The notes under the pieces are model-generated. The model saw nothing but the letters and a program-made list of their open reading frames with translations, had not been told where the DNA came from and made no database searches. The position numbers and the translations under genes are program-made. Shown here in pieces: positions 1 through 8,661 of a stretch of DNA of 64,000 nt; position 1 is the stretch's first letter; the number at the start of each line of letters is the position of its first letter. The stretch is from an uncultured Granulosicoccus sp. (lineage in GTDB: Bacteria; Pseudomonadota; Gammaproteobacteria; Granulosicoccales; Granulosicoccaceae), in NCBI GenBank assembly GCA_947499955.1, contig CANMQI010000015.1, forward strand, positions 62,001-126,000, written 5' to 3'.

Positions 1-524
1 TGATGGCTCGCCTGGAGATACTCAAGGCCGAAGACCCTGACGCGCTGATCGTGATCTTCGGCGATCACCTGCCCTTTCTCGGTCCCAACTATGGCGTCTA
101 TACCGAAGCCTTGAACCTGCCAGCCGACCGTGCCGAATTCACGGGCGACATGCTGGAATATCTGGTCAGCACACCATTGATCGTGATCGATGGTCAGAAC
201 GGTCCGCTGAAACTGGGCAAGCTGCCTCTGTACCGGCTGCCGGCCCTGATACTCGAGAAGCTGGGTCTGGAAGATGATGCCGGTATTCTGGACTGGACTC
301 AGAACCCCGAAGATCAGATCATCAGACCCGTCTATGGCATGCACATCGACTTGCAGGCTGACAGCGCCACGGCCTGTCCCGACGGGCAGAATGCGCCGGC
401 CAGTTGCGAAGCATCGGCCAGCTGGCTGGCTCGTACCCGCCTGCTGATTCAGGATCTCTTCTCGGGCAAGCAGTACAGCCTGAGCGAGTTGCAGCCTGCC
501 ACGGCTGACCATATCGGCGGCTGA
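1..524 (+). CDS. LTA synthase/sulfatase-family membrane enzyme, C-terminal part
   Basis: This is the 3' end of a gene that starts before the window; the first ATG in frame is at 3 but is probably internal. The protein carries the motif VIFGDHLP early on and then STPLIVIDG, the usual end of the alkaline-phosphatase-like fold in lipoteichoic-acid-synthase/phosphoglycerol-transferase type sulfatases, where the Asp-His pair helps bind metal. In that family an N-terminal membrane domain precedes this catalytic domain, but it is not visible here. In Gram-negatives such enzymes usually modify periplasmic glucans or lipid A. The exact substrate cannot be inferred. A strong hairpin follows the stop codon. 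Confidence 0.7.
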   Translation, partial: MARLEILKAEDPDALIVIFGDHLPFLGPNYGVYTEALNLPADRAEFTGDMLEYLVSTPLIVIDGQNGPLKLGKLPLYRLPALILEKLGLEDDAGILDWTQNPEDQIIRPVYGMHIDLQADSATACPDGQNAPASCEASASWLARTRLLIQDLFSGKQYSLSELQPATADHIGG

Positions 525-542
525 CACCAGCCCTGTATTCCC

Positions 543-573
543 GCTCCGGTCAATGCAATAGCTTGACCGGAGC
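543..573. terminator. Bidirectional terminator-like hairpin
   Basis: A perfect 11-bp inverted repeat (gctccggtcaa / ttgaccggagc) with a 9-nt loop sits between two convergent genes ending at 524 and 605. There is no long T run on either side, so it may be a weak or factor-assisted terminator, but position and stem strength make that role likely. Confidence 0.7.
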
Positions 574-604
574 AGGACTTCTGCCAGTGGCGTTCGGCCT
601 GTTG

Positions 605-1660
605 TCAGTCCCTGTCTTCGTTCTCCAACAGACGCTGCTTGCGCTCGACTCCCCAGCGGTAGCCCGTTATCTTGCCATTGACACCCACCACTCGATGACA
701 GGGTACCAGCACCGCCACGGGGTTGGCGCCGCAGGCCCGAGCAACCGCGCGTGCCGCGGTAGGCTTGCCGATACGAGCGGCAAGCTGTGAATAGCTTTCG
801 GTGGTGCCCGGAGCAATTTCCCGCAAGGCAGCCCAGACCTTTTCCTGGAAGGCCGTGCCCTGAACATCCAGGGGGAGTGTCGCGGCCAGTGACGGATTTT
901 CGATTCCCGCCACGACGTCCTCGACCAGTTGCCGCAGCGCCTGCCGGTTCTGCGTAAGCGTCGCCCGGCTGAAGCGCTCAGTCAGGTCCTGTTGCAATTG
1001 CGCCTGATTCTCTCCGAAGAGAATGCTGCAGATGCCTCGTTCAGTGGTGGCGACCACGATCTTGCCAAAGCGGCTATGACCAAAGGCGTACTGAATGCTC
1101 ATGCCTTCCCCCTGTCGTTGATAGGACCTGGCACTCATGCCCAGTCGATTGGCCCCATCGGCATAGTAGGCCGATGAACTGTCGTAGCCGGCATCCAGCA
1201 AGGCTCGGGTGACCGACGATTCACTGGCCAGCGCCTTGCCCAGATTATCGGCCCGCACCGCCTTGATGTACTGCTTGGGCCCCATACCCAGAAACTGCTG
1301 AAACAGCTTCTGCAGGTGAAAACGACTGATAGCCAACTGCTGCGCCAGCTCCGCAACCTTCACAGGCTCCGCCGATGCGGCAATCAACGCACAGGCTTTT
1401 TCAACCAGCAAACGCTGACGCTCCTGCAATGGCGGCTGATCGGAATGACATCGCTGGCAAGCCCGCATGCCATCCTTCAGAGCTTCACCTCGATTGCGGT
1501 AGAAGCGCGTGTGTTCTCGCCTGGCCTCGCGCGACGGGCACGATGGATAGCAATAGATTCCGGTCGTGGTCACGCCATAGAGAAAGCACTCATCCGCGGC
1601 GGCATCGCGGTTCTGTACAGCCTGCCACTTCAGTTTGTCGTTGTTGAATGCGGGATTCAT
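605..1660 (-). CDS. ada: Ada: methylated-DNA repair methyltransferase and AraC-type activator
   Basis: Bifunctional Ada protein of 351 residues. The N-terminal zinc domain shows TTGIYCYPSCPSR followed by ACQRC, giving the four cysteines that bind zinc and accept methyl groups from phosphotriesters. An AraC-type DNA-binding region follows (residues ~85-180). The C-terminal O6-methylguanine methyltransferase ends with the active-site PCHRVVG. In the family, methylation of the N-terminal cysteine turns the protein into an activator of its own regulon. The frame stays open to 1777, but the start at 1660 is preferred because MNPAF matches the family N-terminus and is preceded by a purine-rich aaggggggcgcagg. 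The gene appears monocistronic; no alkB is adjacent. Confidence 0.93.
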   Translation of the reverse strand: MNPAFNNDKLKWQAVQNRDAAADECFLYGVTTTGIYCYPSCPSREARREHTRFYRNRGEALKDGMRACQRCHSDQPPLQERQRLLVEKACALIAASAEPVKVAELAQQLAISRFHLQKLFQQFLGMGPKQYIKAVRADNLGKALASESSVTRALLDAGYDSSSAYYADGANRLGMSARSYQRQGEGMSIQYAFGHSRFGKIVVATTERGICSILFGENQAQLQQDLTERFSRATLTQNRQALRQLVEDVVAGIENPSLAATLPLDVQGTAFQEKVWAALREIAPGTTESYSQLAARIGKPTAARAVARACGANPVAVLVPCHRVVGVNGKITGYRWGVERKQRLLENEDRD

Positions 1661-1800
1661 GATCCTGCGCCCCCCTTGCCTGGTTCCGAGTATCGTTGAA
1701 CCCAGACTAGTTTTCCAGCGCCGCGCCGTCTTCTGAATTTGTGTTCTCGAATGTATTCGCCACGTATTCGTGCACATACCGGCACCGGACAGAGTGCCTC

Positions 1801-4056
1801 TCAGAGCGGCTGCACGCTCGGCAGATTACCCGACGGGTTGACCGGAAATACCGATATTGCATTCTTGCCCTGCAACTTGGCGTCGTACATCGCCGCATCG
1901 GCATTCTTGATCAGCTGCGTCGGCGTATCGGCATCGTCAGGAAATCGTGCGCAACCGATACTGACCGAAACCCTGTGCGGCAACTCATCAACCAGATAAG
2001 GCACAGACAGCGCCTGACGCAAACGATTGGCAATGTCAGAGATACCTTGCAGCGTATGATGACCCGTGGCAATCAGGGTGAACTCATCCCCGCCCAATCG
2101 GGCCAGACAGGCATGTTCCCCCAACAGGGTTGCCACGCACTCGCGCAGGCGCTGTGCCACCTGTCTGAGCAACTGGTCACCGGCATCGTGGCCCGCACTG
2201 TCATTGACGGCCTTGAAGCCATCCAGGTCCATGTACATCAGCGCCAGGGCTTCACCGCCACGACACCGCCTGCCAAGGTCATCCAGAAAGCTGCCTCGGT
2301 TCGGCAGATCGGTCAGGGCATCGAAATGCGCCAGCTTCAGCAATCGCTGATTGGCGCTTTGCAGGCTATCTGCCTGATACTCAAGTTTGCCGACGTGAAA
2401 GTGTGCGCGCATGGCATTCCCGATACTGTGCGCCGCACTGTTCAGATCCAGTTGCTCGAAACCGACAGGATCCATCAACAGATAACCGAACTGCAACCCG
2501 CCGGCATGAATCGGATTCAGCACCAGCTCCCCCGAACGAAGCTCCCCCAGCAGATAATCAGGCAGCAACTGCCGGGTCGGGAATGTCTCTTTTTCTGGAG
2601 TGAACACCTGCCCATCCTGGTACTGGTGCAGCAGACTGGCATGCTCATCCGGCAGCTCTCCAGCCTGTCCATACCCGACCAGAAAACTGCGCCGTGGCTG
2701 CATCGCCTGAAGCCACCAGCTCATCGCCTGCAACAATCCATCCTGATCCGCACACGAACTCATGCGTAGCTGCATGGCGGCACGCAAACCTTGCTGACGT
2801 CGTATCTGGTAATCGTGTTCGATACTGAACGCCCACAGGCGCTCACGAATGCCTGACAGGGCCAGCAATATACGAACACTCGCCTCAGGTGTATAGCCCT
2901 GATCAAGCAAGGCCACCGTCAGGGACTCGATGCGGTCACACAGATTGTGCCACCAGTGCATGTTCTTGAATCCGGCACTACGATCCAGCATGTCTTTCAT
3001 ATGATCGGCAGCGGCCGAGCATTCAGTCGTCATGGTCTGCCACAATGCCACCGAGAGTGCATCCAGATCCAGAGTGTCTGGTGTTATCAAACCGGCCATG
3101 GCCTTTCGCAACCAGCGGGAAATGGACTCTGGATCGCCTATCGACTGCATTTCATCCTGTCTGTGGCGTGAATGCGTCGAGGCACGCGGTATGAATTCAC
3201 ACTCCACGCAATCGTGTTGGTACGCGACGGACACCTCGGAGGGACTGGCGGCGCTTGCGGCACATTCGGCCATTCGCGCCAGCAGTCGATTGACACTCAG
3301 AGAGGCCATCTTGTCGAACGGCTGTCTGACGGTGCTGATGGGCGGTGAGTGACGCGTCGCCTCCGCCGTGTCATCAAACCCGGTGATGGCGATGTCGTCG
3401 GGAATCGAGAAACCGGCTACCTTGACGGCTCGAGCTGCGCTCAGCGCCATGATGTCATTGGCGGCAACGAAGGTATCCACATCCTGCCGCCGTTTCAACA
3501 GGGCAGACACGGCACCATAGGTCTCGAAGGCATCGAAGTTGCCTTCCACGATCAGGCCCTCATCAACCCTGTGACCGTTCTCTTCCAGCATGGCGCGAAA
3601 GATCCTTTCGCGGCGCAGCGAGTATGGGTCCCCCGAGAAGCCTCGAATAAAGGCCAGGCGAGAACAGTCGCGCTTTTTCAGCAGGTGCTGCATCAACCTG
3701 CTCATGCCCCCATCATCATCGACAAAGACGCTGTCAAGCCCATGGATCGGCAACCCCAGACTGACCACCGGCACCTTGAAGCCGCTGAAGAATTCCGTCA
3801 GCTCGGACGTCGAGAGTCTCTGTCCCAACGTGCCCGTCAGACAGATGACACCCACGATATCCAGCTGAGCGGCCAGTGTGTAGATGGAGTTGCACACCGA
3901 CGAAATGCCCAGCTGCTGGCCGGCGATGCACAAGGTGCCATAACCGAACTGCGCCACGGTATCGGCAATCGTATCGACCAGGTCCTTTCGGTAATCGATG
4001 TACTCATCAGTCAGCACCGCAATGGTGCCGATTGGCTGGTTCATGCGCAATTCCAT
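1801..4056 (-). CDS. Diguanylate cyclase with N-terminal LacI-type ligand-binding domain
   Basis: 751 residues, with no signal peptide or membrane segment, so cytoplasmic. Residues ~8-285 resemble the sugar-binding core of LacI/PurR regulators (VAANDIMAL, then IPDDIAITGFDD) but without the helix-turn-helix. A helical middle region (~300-560) follows, then a GGDEF domain (~575-735) with an intact GGDEF at 654-658. The RxxD inhibitory site expected just upstream is replaced by GEHA, so product feedback at that site is unlikely. The protein probably makes cyclic di-GMP in response to a small cytoplasmic ligand, which is unknown. Start uncertain: ATG at 4056 or at 4044; the latter has GGA at better spacing. 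Confidence 0.85.
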   Translation of the reverse strand: MELRMNQPIGTIAVLTDEYIDYRKDLVDTIADTVAQFGYGTLCIAGQQLGISSVCNSIYTLAAQLDIVGVICLTGTLGQRLSTSELTEFFSGFKVPVVSLGLPIHGLDSVFVDDDGGMSRLMQHLLKKRDCSRLAFIRGFSGDPYSLRRERIFRAMLEENGHRVDEGLIVEGNFDAFETYGAVSALLKRRQDVDTFVAANDIMALSAARAVKVAGFSIPDDIAITGFDDTAEATRHSPPISTVRQPFDKMASLSVNRLLARMAECAASAASPSEVSVAYQHDCVECEFIPRASTHSRHRQDEMQSIGDPESISRWLRKAMAGLITPDTLDLDALSVALWQTMTTECSAAADHMKDMLDRSAGFKNMHWWHNLCDRIESLTVALLDQGYTPEASVRILLALSGIRERLWAFSIEHDYQIRRQQGLRAAMQLRMSSCADQDGLLQAMSWWLQAMQPRRSFLVGYGQAGELPDEHASLLHQYQDGQVFTPEKETFPTRQLLPDYLLGELRSGELVLNPIHAGGLQFGYLLMDPVGFEQLDLNSAAHSIGNAMRAHFHVGKLEYQADSLQSANQRLLKLAHFDALTDLPNRGSFLDDLGRRCRGGEALALMYMDLDGFKAVNDSAGHDAGDQLLRQVAQRLRECVATLLGEHACLARLGGDEFTLIATGHHTLQGISDIANRLRQALSVPYLVDELPHRVSVSIGCARFPDDADTPTQLIKNADAAMYDAKLQGKNAISVFPVNPSGNLPSVQPL

Positions 4057-4247
4057 GGATTATGGCTACCAACCCATCAGATCGGTTGTATTCAACTGCA
4101 TCTAGCGGCACTTTTCCGAATCAGTTGAGCGCGGCAACACCAGAGGCGAGGCGAATGATCGATACAAGCCAGTGGCTTGAATTGTGATTCCAGCGAGTTC
4201 ATCATCACGTGGATACCTTCATCGATCGACCGAAACAGGAGAACCCC

Positions 4248-4489
4248 ATGGACACCCATACAACAACAGCAACCCTGGAAACACTGATGGAGCAACTGGG
4301 ACTGCCTGCTGATGCAGCATCGATGCAGAGGTTCGTGGAAGAACACGGACCGTTGCCAGCGGCAACAAGAATCGAAGAGGCCAGCTTCTGGAACGCATCC
4401 CAGGCTCTCTTCCTTCAGGAAGCCATCGCCCAGGACGCCATGTGGGCCCCGCGGTGGACCAGCTGGACACACTGCTGCGCCAACCCTGA
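4248..4489 (+). pseudogene. DUF2789-family small protein gene, frameshifted near the 3' end
   Basis: An ideal ribosome site (aggag, 5 nt before ATG) starts a reading frame whose first 65 codons match DUF2789 (LETLMEQLGLPAD, later GPLP and FLQEAIAQDAMWA). At a run of four C (4447-4450) the frame is off by one. Adding one C restores AVDQLDTLLRQP and a stop at 4487-4489, the normal end of this ~80-residue family, only 3 bp before the convergent gene ends. Without the correction the frame runs on to 4721, antisense to that gene, with unconvincing sequence. It may be a true mutation, programmed slippage or a homopolymer read error. The function of DUF2789 is unknown. Confidence 0.75.
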
Positions 4490-4492
4490 ACC

Positions 4493-5332
4493 TCAGAAGA
4501 TCTCGACTTCCAGATTCACACTCATGGCAGCCTCGACCCCATCGTCGAAGGTATTCCAGGGGTTCACAACCCGGCTGTCGACGCTCGCGCCATACTTGAA
4601 CTTGATGGCCACGGGTCCTCGCACACGCCATGACAGGGAAGCCTCGGCTTCGGAGAAGCTCTCCTCGCCTCCGAAGTCGGAATCCAGGGTCAACGACAGG
4701 GAGACCGTCTCGCTCAGGTAACGCTTGAAACGCAGACCGACATAACCTACCGCCTCTTCCTCCACATCCCCTGTCACCGGTTCGAAGCGTCGACGCCCGA
4801 CCCCGACCGCGGCACTGGTATAGTGGCCCCGACTCTTCCACAGCTTGTAACCGATTCCGCCGACGCGCAATGTCGACGACCTGACACCATCAGGTTCATT
4901 GATATCGATATCGGCCAGCGCGAACAGATAGTTGTGCGAGCTGAAGAACCAGCGTGGCTGCACACTCAGAAAACGGCGGTCGCTGGTTGTGCTCTTGATT
5001 CGCTCTGTCAGGGGAATACCCTTGCTGTCGACGATCTCCTTGCCCAACGCATCCAGTCTGATCACGTGAGTGACACTGGAACTGCGATACAGTTTCGCAA
5101 CCAGTTCATGCTCGAAATGGTCACCGCGATAGCTGATGTCGGTGCGCGCCGATATGGCACTGGTGTCCTTGACACCGAAGGTAGCCAGCGCGCCGAACTG
5201 CACCTGCGCGTCCCAGCCCTGCTCCAGGTTTCTCGGAATCTCATAGGCAAGCACAGCCGAGCTGCCGCCGACAGACCACAGACAGATGAGCGTCATCAGG
5301 CAGGCCAGGCGATTAGTGCGAGAGGGCATCAT
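4493..5332 (-). CDS. DUF481-type outer-membrane beta-barrel protein
   Basis: 279 residues with an N-terminal signal peptide (hydrophobic LMTLICLWSVGGSSAVLA, cleavage near residue 29). The rest has alternating polar/hydrophobic strands, e.g. FLSVQPRWFFSSHNYLFA, and ends with MSVNLEVEIF. A terminal Phe is typical of outer-membrane proteins assembled by BamA. The pattern fits the DUF481 family (E. coli YdiY-like), whose function is poorly known. The start at the first of two tandem ATGs is backed by ggagg a few bases upstream. The gene ends 3 bp from the frameshifted DUF2789 gene. Confidence 0.72.
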   Translation of the reverse strand: MMPSRTNRLACLMTLICLWSVGGSSAVLAYEIPRNLEQGWDAQVQFGALATFGVKDTSAISARTDISYRGDHFEHELVAKLYRSSSVTHVIRLDALGKEIVDSKGIPLTERIKSTTSDRRFLSVQPRWFFSSHNYLFALADIDINEPDGVRSSTLRVGGIGYKLWKSRGHYTSAAVGVGRRRFEPVTGDVEEEAVGYVGLRFKRYLSETVSLSLTLDSDFGGEESFSEAEASLSWRVRGPVAIKFKYGASVDSRVVNPWNTFDDGVEAAMSVNLEVEIF

Positions 5333-5679
5333 CCGCCTCCCTCCACAGAGTATTGTCTCCCATGAACCGCAGGTTTTCCGTCACCCTTCTCATGGTGCCA
5401 GCAAGGCCTCCGAACGTTTCATGCAAGTCGACTCCGTTAACGCCAAGAGGAACAGGTCATCGGCGATGCACCTGCTCCGTTCAGGAACAAGTCCGCCCGA
5501 TCCCCGCATCTACCGGTGGCGGAGCGTTGCTGGATCGTCCACGTCAGTGGTCACCGAGTTCCCGGATAACAGATTCAATAACAATATCCGCGCCATGCGA
5601 GGAGTGCGTGGATCACACCCCTGACGGAACCGTATTCCGCCCTCTCGGCAGGTAAGCCGAGCCTTCAGAAATGCACGAA

Positions 5680-5697
5680 TGTGACGCGGGAGTCACA
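5680..5697. promoter_or_regulatory. Perfect dyad TGTGAC-N6-GTCACA
   Basis: An 18-bp perfect inverted repeat lies 63 bp upstream of the Nudix start. The outer bases resemble a CRP site (TGTGA...TCACA), but the spacing is 8 rather than 6, so CRP itself is doubtful. A dimeric regulator site is the simplest reading. Confidence 0.4.
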
Positions 5698-5748
5698 CAC
5701 TTCTGGCAAGATTGAAATACGACGGAACGATATGCAGCGGCAGCACAC

Positions 5749-5754
5749 TATACT
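5749..5754 (+). promoter_or_regulatory. -10-like TATACT directly before the Nudix gene
   Basis: TATACT ends 6 bp before the ATG at 5761, so transcription would begin at or next to the start codon. No ribosome-binding site is seen and the -35 region is poor. This would make the Nudix mRNA leaderless; the call is tentative. Confidence 0.3.
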
Positions 5755-5760
5755 CAAGTG

Positions 5761-6390
5761 ATGCATGACAAACTGACTCAAGTAGTACCGCACAACGATG
5801 CTGCACTGCATCAGGATTCCGACCTTCCTGCACCGAACTCATCAAACCCGTTCCGTCAGGCTGCGGTACTGATTCCGCTGGTCCATCATCAGCAGCAATG
5901 GCAGGTCCTGTTCATTCGCCGCGCCAGCAATGAACGAGATCGTCACAGTGGTCAGGTCGCCTTCCCCGGCGGCAGGATGGAACCGAGCGATGCCAGCCAC
6001 GAAGCTGCCGCCTTGCGAGAAACCCGCGAAGAGATCGGGGTACACGCCAATGACATCAATGTGGTCGGGCGAATCAATCCCTACGTCACCATCAGTCATT
6101 ATCAGGTCACGCCCGTCATCGGCATCATGAACTGGCCCACGCCACTGAACCTGCAAGAGTCCGAAGTGGCTCGTGCCTTCATGATCCCGCTGGAGTGGTT
6201 GCGCGACACAGGCAACTTCACCCTGCGGGCCCGTTCCGAGATGGACCCGCACAGTGCGCGCATGCATCCGATCATCGTCTATGACGAGTTCGACGGCGAA
6301 ACCTTGTGGGGCGCAACTGCCCGCATGACGCTCAACTTCCTGAAGGCCGTCGATGAGGGCCAGCTGCTACTGCCCTTACACGGTGCCTGA
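5761..6390 (+). CDS. CoA pyrophosphatase-type Nudix hydrolase
   Basis: 209 residues. The CoA-type signature is clear: LFIRRAS, then HSGQVAFPGGRMEPSD, then AALRETREEIGV. The last two parts together form the Nudix box with the metal-binding REXXEE glutamates. This subgroup (NudL/YeaB-like) splits CoA or acyl-CoA into 4'-phosphopantetheine and 3',5'-ADP. Specificity is inferred from the signature only. A GTG at 5758 precedes the ATG at 5761; I prefer ATG, although neither has a good ribosome site. The 3' end overlaps the convergent aminotransferase gene by 15 bp. Confidence 0.85.
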   Translation: MHDKLTQVVPHNDAALHQDSDLPAPNSSNPFRQAAVLIPLVHHQQQWQVLFIRRASNERDRHSGQVAFPGGRMEPSDASHEAAALRETREEIGVHANDINVVGRINPYVTISHYQVTPVIGIMNWPTPLNLQESEVARAFMIPLEWLRDTGNFTLRARSEMDPHSARMHPIIVYDEFDGETLWGATARMTLNFLKAVDEGQLLLPLHGA

Positions 6391-7548
6391 GCTTTTCACG
6401 GCATCCTGTGACAGCGATGCCACGGCCGCTTTCATGCGCTGTAACCCTTCGAGCAACGTCGCTCGCGGACAGGCGAAATTCAGGCGCAGAAACTGCGGCT
6501 GACCGAACTGCTCGCCACTGGACAGACCCACGCCGTACTCTTCGAAAAAGCCCTGCGTGTTCTCCAGCCCCAGACCGGTCGCATCGATCCATGCCAGATA
6601 GGTTGCCTGTATGGGCTCCACCGTCAGCCCCTCCACCGCATCCAGCTCGGAACGAATGCACTCGAAGTTGCCAGCCAGATAGTCCAGCAGTTCCTGACGC
6701 CAGGGGCCGCCGTCCCGATAGGCGGCCCGCGTCGCGATATACGCCAAGGGCGGTACTGGCGACACGATGGACTGACTGAACTTCCTGAAACGCTCACGCA
6801 TTTCCGGGTTGCTGATGATGGCGAACGAGCAATTCAGTCCGGCGATATTCCAGGTCTTGCTGCCGCTCATGAGAGTCACCATGCGATCTGCCATGGACGG
6901 ACAGGCCTTGGCTGTCGGGTAGTGATGCGCCTTGGGGTCGATCACCAGATCCGAATGAATCTCGTCAGAGACCATGATGACATCATGCTTCCTGCACAGC
7001 TCGGCCACCGCAGCGAGCTCCTCGGGTGTGAAGACGGTCCCTGTCGGGTTGTGTGGTGAGCACATCATCATCAGACGAGTCTTGTCATTGAAGGCCGCCT
7101 CCATGGCCGCCATGTCGTAGGTCCAGCGACCGTCCACCTTGTGCAGCGGCACCCGCACCACGCTCTGGCGTTCCAGGTCGTGGGAGTCGTAGAAATGATG
7201 ATAGATCGGCGGGTTGACGACGATCTCGTCACCATCAGGGCAGAACGCACGACAGCACACCGCAAGCCCTGTGACCACGCCCGGCAACCAGACAATCCAG
7301 TCCGGATCGACCTGCCAGCCATGTTCTTTCTGCAAGTGGGCGATGACAGCATCAGCCATGCCCTCTGGCGGCAGGGTGTAGCCATAGATGTGGTGCTGCA
7401 AGCGTTCCTCGAGTGCCTGCTGAATGGGTGGAGCCGCCTCGAAGTCCATATCAGCAACCCAGAACGGCAGAATGTCACGTCCCTTGTAGCGATCCCATTT
7501 CAGGCTCGCCGTACCCGTGCGTGCCACTACCTTGTCGAAATCAGTCAT
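6376..7548 (-). CDS. PatB/MalY-type PLP enzyme (cystathionine beta-lyase-like aminotransferase)
   Basis: 390 residues, fold-type I PLP protein. Family landmarks: LPFWVADMDF near the N-terminus, SPHNPTGTVF, SDEIHSDLV, and MSGSKTWNIAGL, whose lysine would form the Schiff base with PLP. The C-terminal FLRLNFACPR holds the substrate-carboxylate arginine. PatB/MalY enzymes cleave C-S bonds of cystathionine or related thioethers and are often annotated as aminotransferases. Start at 7548 chosen over the open frame to 7578 because agga lies 8 nt upstream and MTDFDKV is the normal N-terminus. No methionine pathway genes are next to it. Confidence 0.85.
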   Translation of the reverse strand: MTDFDKVVARTGTASLKWDRYKGRDILPFWVADMDFEAAPPIQQALEERLQHHIYGYTLPPEGMADAVIAHLQKEHGWQVDPDWIVWLPGVVTGLAVCCRAFCPDGDEIVVNPPIYHHFYDSHDLERQSVVRVPLHKVDGRWTYDMAAMEAAFNDKTRLMMMCSPHNPTGTVFTPEELAAVAELCRKHDVIMVSDEIHSDLVIDPKAHHYPTAKACPSMADRMVTLMSGSKTWNIAGLNCSFAIISNPEMRERFRKFSQSIVSPVPPLAYIATRAAYRDGGPWRQELLDYLAGNFECIRSELDAVEGLTVEPIQATYLAWIDATGLGLENTQGFFEEYGVGLSSGEQFGQPQFLRLNFACPRATLLEGLQRMKAAVASLSQDAVKSSGTV

Positions 7549-7626
7549 GTGTTTCCTGTTACGTCCGGTTCGATTCACTGCAGAAAGTTAGCCGCTCGGC
7601 CCGCCTGGCACAAGCAGCAATGTGCT

Positions 7627-8547
7627 TCAGGCCACTGCCACGCGGCGGCGCCAGCGAGCGCCGAGACCATTGCCGACCACCAGTACATTGCCCAGCAACA
7701 CCAGCAGGATGCCGCCCAGCGCCGTTGGTGTCCACTCGTAACCTTCGAACAGACTGCTGATGACCAACGCCACCAACGGAAACAGCACAGTGGCATAGGC
7801 TGCGCGATCAGCGCCGATTCTGCCCACCAGCGTCAGGTAGGCCCCGAAAGCGATGATGGAGCCGAACACGCTCAGATACAGCAGAGAACTGACATAGGGC
7901 ACTGACCATTCAAAGGCGAAATCCTGTCCGCTCACCAGTGCATAGACCACCATCAACAGCGTCCCGTAGGCCATGCCGAACGCATTGGTCTGCAACACCG
8001 GCAAGCCCTTGGCCTGATTGCGTGCCGAGAGAATGTTGCCCAGCGAGGCCGAGAAGGTCGCCACCAGGCCAATCCCCAGACCTGCCAGCACATCGCCACC
8101 GGCAGCCGCAGACTGGGCGCGTGATGCGGCAATCTCGTGCCAGAACACCAGGGTGATCCCCAGCAGACCGACCAGTGCTCCCAGCAATACGATCGGCTGC
8201 ACCCGACGTCCCAGAAAGAGGGCGCCATTGACGATATTCATGACAATGACCGTCGAGAAGATGATGGCCACCAGTCCCGATGTGATCAGACCGGTGCACC
8301 AGTAGAACAGCAGATAGTTGATGCTGAACAGGCAGAAACCCTGCGCGGCCATGGCCACATGTTCCCGTGGCTCGAAGCGCATGCGCACACCGCGCATCTG
8401 GCACCAGAGCATCAGCAGCAGCGCGGCAAGACCGAAACGATAAGCCAGTGAGACCGACTCGTGCACGACACCCAACTGGAACTTGATGGCGAACCAGGTG
8501 GAGCCCCAGATGAGAACGGTCAACAGATAGAAGACGGAACCTTGCAT
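7627..8547 (-). CDS. EamA-family (DMT superfamily) membrane exporter
   Basis: 306 residues with about ten hydrophobic segments in two EamA repeats; FYLLTVLIWGSTWFAIKFQL at the start is the typical first helix with the W-G-S motif. Members export amino acids or other metabolites, with the substrate unknown here. The frame is open to 8724, but MQGSVFYLL at 8547 is the usual family N-terminus. The gene is divergent from a MocR-type regulator, a common arrangement in which the regulator controls the exporter. The C-terminus is basic (RWRRR), as expected for a cytoplasmic tail. Confidence 0.85.
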   Translation of the reverse strand: MQGSVFYLLTVLIWGSTWFAIKFQLGVVHESVSLAYRFGLAALLLMLWCQMRGVRMRFEPREHVAMAAQGFCLFSINYLLFYWCTGLITSGLVAIIFSTVIVMNIVNGALFLGRRVQPIVLLGALVGLLGITLVFWHEIAASRAQSAAAGGDVLAGLGIGLVATFSASLGNILSARNQAKGLPVLQTNAFGMAYGTLLMVVYALVSGQDFAFEWSVPYVSSLLYLSVFGSIIAFGAYLTLVGRIGADRAAYATVLFPLVALVISSLFEGYEWTPTALGGILLVLLGNVLVVGNGLGARWRRRVAVA

Positions 8548-8612
8548 GGCGTTGGATCGGCAAATCGCTGTATGGACAACAGAACGCATAGGGTGGATGA
8601 TGCGAACCGACA

Positions 8613-8650
8613 ATAACAGATACACATTTCTGAAAATACAACCATAACAG
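8613..8650. promoter_or_regulatory. Direct repeats ATAACAG in the exporter/MocR intergenic region
   Basis: ATAACAG occurs at 8613-8619 and 8644-8650, 31 bp apart (about three helical turns), just upstream of the MocR start. Direct repeats spaced this way are typical of MocR-type operators. The role is inferred. Confidence 0.35.
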
Positions 8651-8661
8651 TTGAGCGGAAC

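Larger units (their letters stand above)
5333..5757. other. Intergenic region upstream of two divergent genes
   Basis: 425 bp between the DUF481 gene and the Nudix gene. I see no convincing gene: short frames on both strands lack ribosome sites and recognisable sequence. It contains the dyad at 5680-5697 and a -10-like element at 5749-5754. Confidence 0.6.

Noticed and set aside
4490-4721. Continuation of the DUF2789 reading frame beyond the frameshift (about 77 codons).
   Set aside because: It is antisense to the DUF481 gene, whose sequence is clearly coding, and the extension has no family-like sequence.
5680-5697. TGTGAC-N6-GTCACA as a CRP site.
   Set aside because: The half-sites are two bases too far apart (TGTGA-N8-TCACA instead of N6).
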